NCBI RefSeq assembly: GCF_014194695.1
Contig: NZ_JACIAH010000004.1
Location: 248,001-312,000 of the forward strand
Direction: 5' to 3'
From: Rhizobium sp. BK399
GTDB lineage: Bacteria > Pseudomonadota > Alphaproteobacteria > Rhizobiales > Rhizobiaceae
Length of the DNA stretch: 64,000 nucleotides
Shown here piece after piece: positions 61,481 through 64,000 of this stretch. The notes under the pieces are model-generated. The model was not told where the DNA came from. It saw nothing but the letters and a program-made list of their open reading frames with translations, and did no database searches. How positions within the stretch are numbered: the first letter of the stretch is position 1; the number at the start of each line of letters is the position of its first letter. A program made the translations under genes and the position numbers.

Positions 61481-62451
61481 CCGCCATTGCACTGACGAAG
61501 CCGGCCGAACTGCGCGAAACCTCGATCCTACCCGGTCGCGGCGGTTTCTTCGGCGGGCTGTCCGACGCCTTCTGGCGGCACCCGAAGCTGCTGCTTTTCT
61601 TGATGCTCACGCCGCCCCTGCTGTGGCTCGGCATCATCTATATCGGCTCGCTGATTGCGCTGCTCCTGCAGAGCTTCTTCTCGATCGACGATTTCTCCGG
61701 CCTGGTGAACTATGAGTTCACGCTGGCGACTTACGCGCAGCTCCTCAGCCCGACGAATTTCGACATCATCATCCGCACGATCATCATGGCGGCGCTGGTG
61801 ACGCTGGCCTCAGCCGTCGTCGCCTTTCCGATCGCCTATTATGCAGCCCGCTATGCGCAGGGCAAATGGAAGGCGCTGTTCTATCTCGGTGTGATGCTGC
61901 CGCTCTGGTCCAGCTATCTCGTGAAGATCTACGCCTGGAAACTCATCCTCGCGAAGGAAGGCATCCTGACCTGGATCTTCGACAAGCTGTATCTGTCCTG
62001 GCTGCTCGACGGCGTCCTCAACCTTCCTGTGGTCGGCGGCAATTCGCTGTCGGTCAGCTATCTCGGCACATTTCTCGTCTTCGTCTATGTCTGGCTGCCC
62101 TACATGATCCTGCCGACACAGGCTGCACTCGAACGCGTGCCCGGCAACCTCATCGAGGCCTCGTCCGATCTCGGCGCCACCCCGAGCCAGACCTTCCGCA
62201 CGGTGCTGTTCCCGCTGGCGTTGCCCGGCATCGTCGCCGGCTCGATCTTCACCTTCTCGCTGACACTAGGCGACTACATCATTCCGCAGATCATCGGCTC
62301 GTCGCGTCTCTTCATCGGCCAGGCGGTCTATGCGCAACAAGGCACGGCTGGCAACGTCCCGCTCGCCGCCGCCTTCTCCGTCGTCCCAATCGTCATCATG
62401 GCCATCTATCTCTGGCTAGCCAAGAAACAGGGGGCCTTCGATGCGCTCTGA
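61477..62451 (+). CDS. Polyamine-type ABC transporter permease (PotB/YdcU-like)
   Basis: 324-aa inner-membrane permease with six predicted helices after a cytoplasmic N-terminal extension. The coupling (EAA-like) loop is [28 protein letters not shown] near residues 225-253. Its ATG overlaps the ATPase stop, and its own 3' end overlaps the next permease gene by 11 bases, so all three are translated together. With the second permease it forms the heterodimeric channel. Confidence 0.93.
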   Translation: MTAIALTKPAELRETSILPGRGGFFGGLSDAFWRHPKLLLFLMLTPPLLWLGIIYIGSLIALLLQSFFSIDDFSGLVNYEFTLATYAQLLSPTNFDIIIRTIIMAALVTLASAVVAFPIAYYAARYAQGKWKALFYLGVMLPLWSSYLVKIYAWKLILAKEGILTWIFDKLYLSWLLDGVLNLPVVGGNSLSVSYLGTFLVFVYVWLPYMILPTQAALERVPGNLIEASSDLGATPSQTFRTVLFPLALPGIVAGSIFTFSLTLGDYIIPQIIGSSRLFIGQAVYAQQGTAGNVPLAAAFSVVPIVIMAIYLWLAKKQGAFDAL

Positions 62452-63256
62452 CCGCTCACAGCGTTCGCCGCTGCTCCTGAAGATCGCCGCCGGCGGCGGC
62501 CTGCTCTTCCTGCACCTGCCGATCCTCCTGATCTTCGTCTACGCCTTCACGACAGAAGAGAAGAGCTATCAATGGCCGCCACCGGGCCTGACGACGCAGT
62601 GGTTCGGGATCGCCTGGAACCGCCCGGATGTCTGGGCAGCGCTCGGACTGTCGGTGCAGGTCGCGGTGATCGCCACATCGATCGCGCTGGTGCTCGGCAC
62701 GCTTTGCGCCGCCGCTGTCAGCCAGACGAAGTTCTTTGGCCGTGAAGCGATCTCGCTGCTGGTCATCCTGCCGATCGCGCTCCCCGGTATCATCACCGGC
62801 ATTGCGCTGCGCTCCGCCTTCAGCCTGTTCGACATCCCGTTCTCGGTCTGGACGATCGTGCTTGGCCACGCGACCTTCTGCGTCGTCGTCGTCTACAACA
62901 ACGCCGTCGCCCGCTTCCGCCGCACCTCGGGATCCCTGATCGAAGCGTCGATGGATCTTGGTGCCGATGGCTTCCAGACCTTCCGGCACGTCATCCTTCC
63001 GAACATTGGCACGGCGCTTCTGGCCGGCGGTATGCTCGCCTTCGCGCTGTCCTTCGACGAGGTCATCGTCACCACCTTCACCGGCGGCCAGCAATCGACG
63101 CTGCCGATCTGGATGCTCGAGGAACTCATCCGCCCGCGCCAGCGCCCTGTTACCAACGTGGTCGCGATGGTCGTCGTGCTCGTCACCTTCCTGCCGATCC
63201 TGGCAGCCTACTACCTCACTCGCGACGGCGACCAGGTCGCCGGAGCCGGCAAATAA
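62441..63256 (+). CDS. Polyamine-type ABC transporter permease (PotC/YdcV-like)
   Basis: 271-aa inner-membrane permease. Helices include [13 protein letters not shown] and [22 protein letters not shown]; the coupling loop is [25 protein letters not shown] near residues 165-190; [21 protein letters not shown] is a PotC-type signature. It overlaps the upstream permease gene by 11 bases and lies 52 bases before the aldehyde dehydrogenase gene. Together the four proteins form a complete importer. Confidence 0.93.
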   Translation: MRSDRSQRSPLLLKIAAGGGLLFLHLPILLIFVYAFTTEEKSYQWPPPGLTTQWFGIAWNRPDVWAALGLSVQVAVIATSIALVLGTLCAAAVSQTKFFGREAISLLVILPIALPGIITGIALRSAFSLFDIPFSVWTIVLGHATFCVVVVYNNAVARFRRTSGSLIEASMDLGADGFQTFRHVILPNIGTALLAGGMLAFALSFDEVIVTTFTGGQQSTLPIWMLEELIRPRQRPVTNVVAMVVVLVTFLPILAAYYLTRDGDQVAGAGK

Positions 63257-63308
63257 ACAGGAAGCGGGATAACCCCCATCCCGCCCCTCAAAGACAAGGG
63301 AGAACAAA

Positions 63309-64000
63309 ATGGACACCGCGATGCTGATTGGGTCCCGCTTCGAAGCGGGTACGGAAACGGAAGAGCACATCCTGAACCCGAAGACGGGTGAAACAGTGCT
63401 TGACCTGCCGGAAGCCTCGCTTGGCCAGATCGACGCCGCCGTGGACGCGGCGGAAGCCGCGTTCAAGCAATGGTCGCAGACGACGCCGGGCGAACGCTCC
63501 AACTACCTCCTAAAGATCGCCGATGCGATCGAGAAGGACGCCGCAGGCTTCGCAGCCCTCGAAGCACTGAACTGTGGCAAGCCGATCAATGCCGTGCTCA
63601 ATGACGAAATCCCCGCGATCGTCGATTGTTATCGCTTCTTCGCCGGCGCGGTGCGCAACCTGCACGGCCCGGTCGCCGGCGAGTACCTGCCCGGCCACAC
63701 CTCGATGATCCGCCGCGATGCCGTCGGCATCGTCGGGTCGATCGCGCCCTGGAACTACCCGCTGATGATGATGGCCTGGAAGCTGGCGCCGGCGATCGCC
63801 GGTGGCAACACCGTCGTCTTCAAGCCTTCGGAGCAGACGCCGCTGACGGCGCTGAAGATGGCGAAGCTGCTCTCCGAAATCCTGCCGGAGGGCGTCGTCA
63901 ACGTCATCCTCGGCCGCGGCGAAAGCGTCGGCAACGCGCTGATCAACCACCCGAAGATCTCGATGGTCTCGATCACGGGCGACGTCGCAACCGGTAAGAA
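63309..64000 (+). CDS. patD: Gamma-aminobutyraldehyde dehydrogenase, 3' end outside window
   Basis: The first 230 codons of an NAD-dependent aldehyde dehydrogenase. PNTGE-like NPKTGETVLDLPEAS, GIVGSIAPWNYPLMMMAWKLAPA with the catalytic Asn, GGNTVVFKPSEQTPLTAL and the NAD loop SITGDVATGK are visible; the catalytic Cys lies beyond the edge. N-terminus and context match the PatD/YdcW type, which oxidises 4-aminobutanal from putrescine to GABA. AAGGGAGA precedes the ATG. The order binding protein-ATPase-permease-permease-dehydrogenase equals E. coli ydcSTUVW. The exact aldehyde is inferred from context. Confidence 0.82.
   Translation, partial: MDTAMLIGSRFEAGTETEEHILNPKTGETVLDLPEASLGQIDAAVDAAEAAFKQWSQTTPGERSNYLLKIADAIEKDAAGFAALEALNCGKPINAVLNDEIPAIVDCYRFFAGAVRNLHGPVAGEYLPGHTSMIRRDAVGIVGSIAPWNYPLMMMAWKLAPAIAGGNTVVFKPSEQTPLTALKMAKLLSEILPEGVVNVILGRGESVGNALINHPKISMVSITGDVATGK

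Overview
The window looks like chromosomal DNA of a Rhizobiaceae alphaproteobacterium, most likely Sinorhizobium/Ensifer or a close Rhizobium. The basis is high GC with densely packed genes, a rhizobial-type Odc2 ornithine decarboxylase, a rhizobial TPR-fused class III cyclase, rhizobia-style intergenic palindromes, and the order xylA-xylB-lacI-emrB-emrA-emrR ... gltX-lysS. I recall that order from the Sinorhizobium meliloti chromosome; it was not checked here. I saw no rRNA, tRNA, CRISPR array, transposase, integrase or phage gene.

Layout. 1-1335: 5' part of odc2 (minus) behind a long structured leader, divergent from a LysR regulator. 1336-9000: DUF1007 plus NicO nickel/cobalt export or uptake pair, a GNAT acetyltransferase with a tiny membrane protein, DUF533 protein, eda, an overlapping CYTH/CHAD pair, and the tRNA hydroxylase trhO. 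9007-18005: a membrane GGDEF-EAL protein, FMN reductase, GH1 beta-glucosidase, two translationally coupled esterases, an ABC-F ATPase, DoxX and a small periplasmic protein. 18130-27530: a sugar locus made of a Gfo/Idh/MocA oxidoreductase, a sugar-phosphate-isomerase-like protein, a class III cyclase-TPR protein on the opposite strand, a three-gene sugar ABC transporter and a divergent LacI regulator with two operator copies. 27552-32862: a stress or xenobiotic cluster (HxlR, Ohr, an SRPBCC-like protein, a broken monooxygenase gene, MarR, nitrilase, NmrA-like reductase, SnoaL-like protein). 32971-37731: a phosphodiester glycosidase and the lacI-xylB-xylA operon. 37879-48822: two complete EmrA-EmrB-TetR efflux modules flanking an AraC/GyrI regulator, terC with an unusual leader, and a PhyH dioxygenase/AraC pair. 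48850-57120: glutathione peroxidase, DUF4239 protein, an aldo-keto reductase/TetR pair, an SLC13 transporter, gltX and lysS. 57185-64000: an anchored periplasmic protein of unknown function and a LysR-controlled putrescine-type ABC transporter running into a gamma-aminobutyraldehyde dehydrogenase, an order like E. coli ydcSTUVW.

How the genes fit together. Much of the window consists of small modules, each with a local regulator and a palindromic site next to it (LacI at 26.4 kb and 37.8 kb, HxlR at 28.4 kb, MarR at 29.9 and 30.4 kb, TetR at 40.7, 48.1 and 51.4 kb, LysR at 59.0 kb). Several sites lie between recognisable -35 and -10 boxes. Polyamine genes sit at both ends: synthesis on the left, uptake and catabolism on the right. 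The most unusual signal is the terC leader at 42482-42556, where a perfect 13-bp inverted repeat hides the ribosome binding site and competing pairings exist. All family names come from reading protein sequence by eye; no database search was run.
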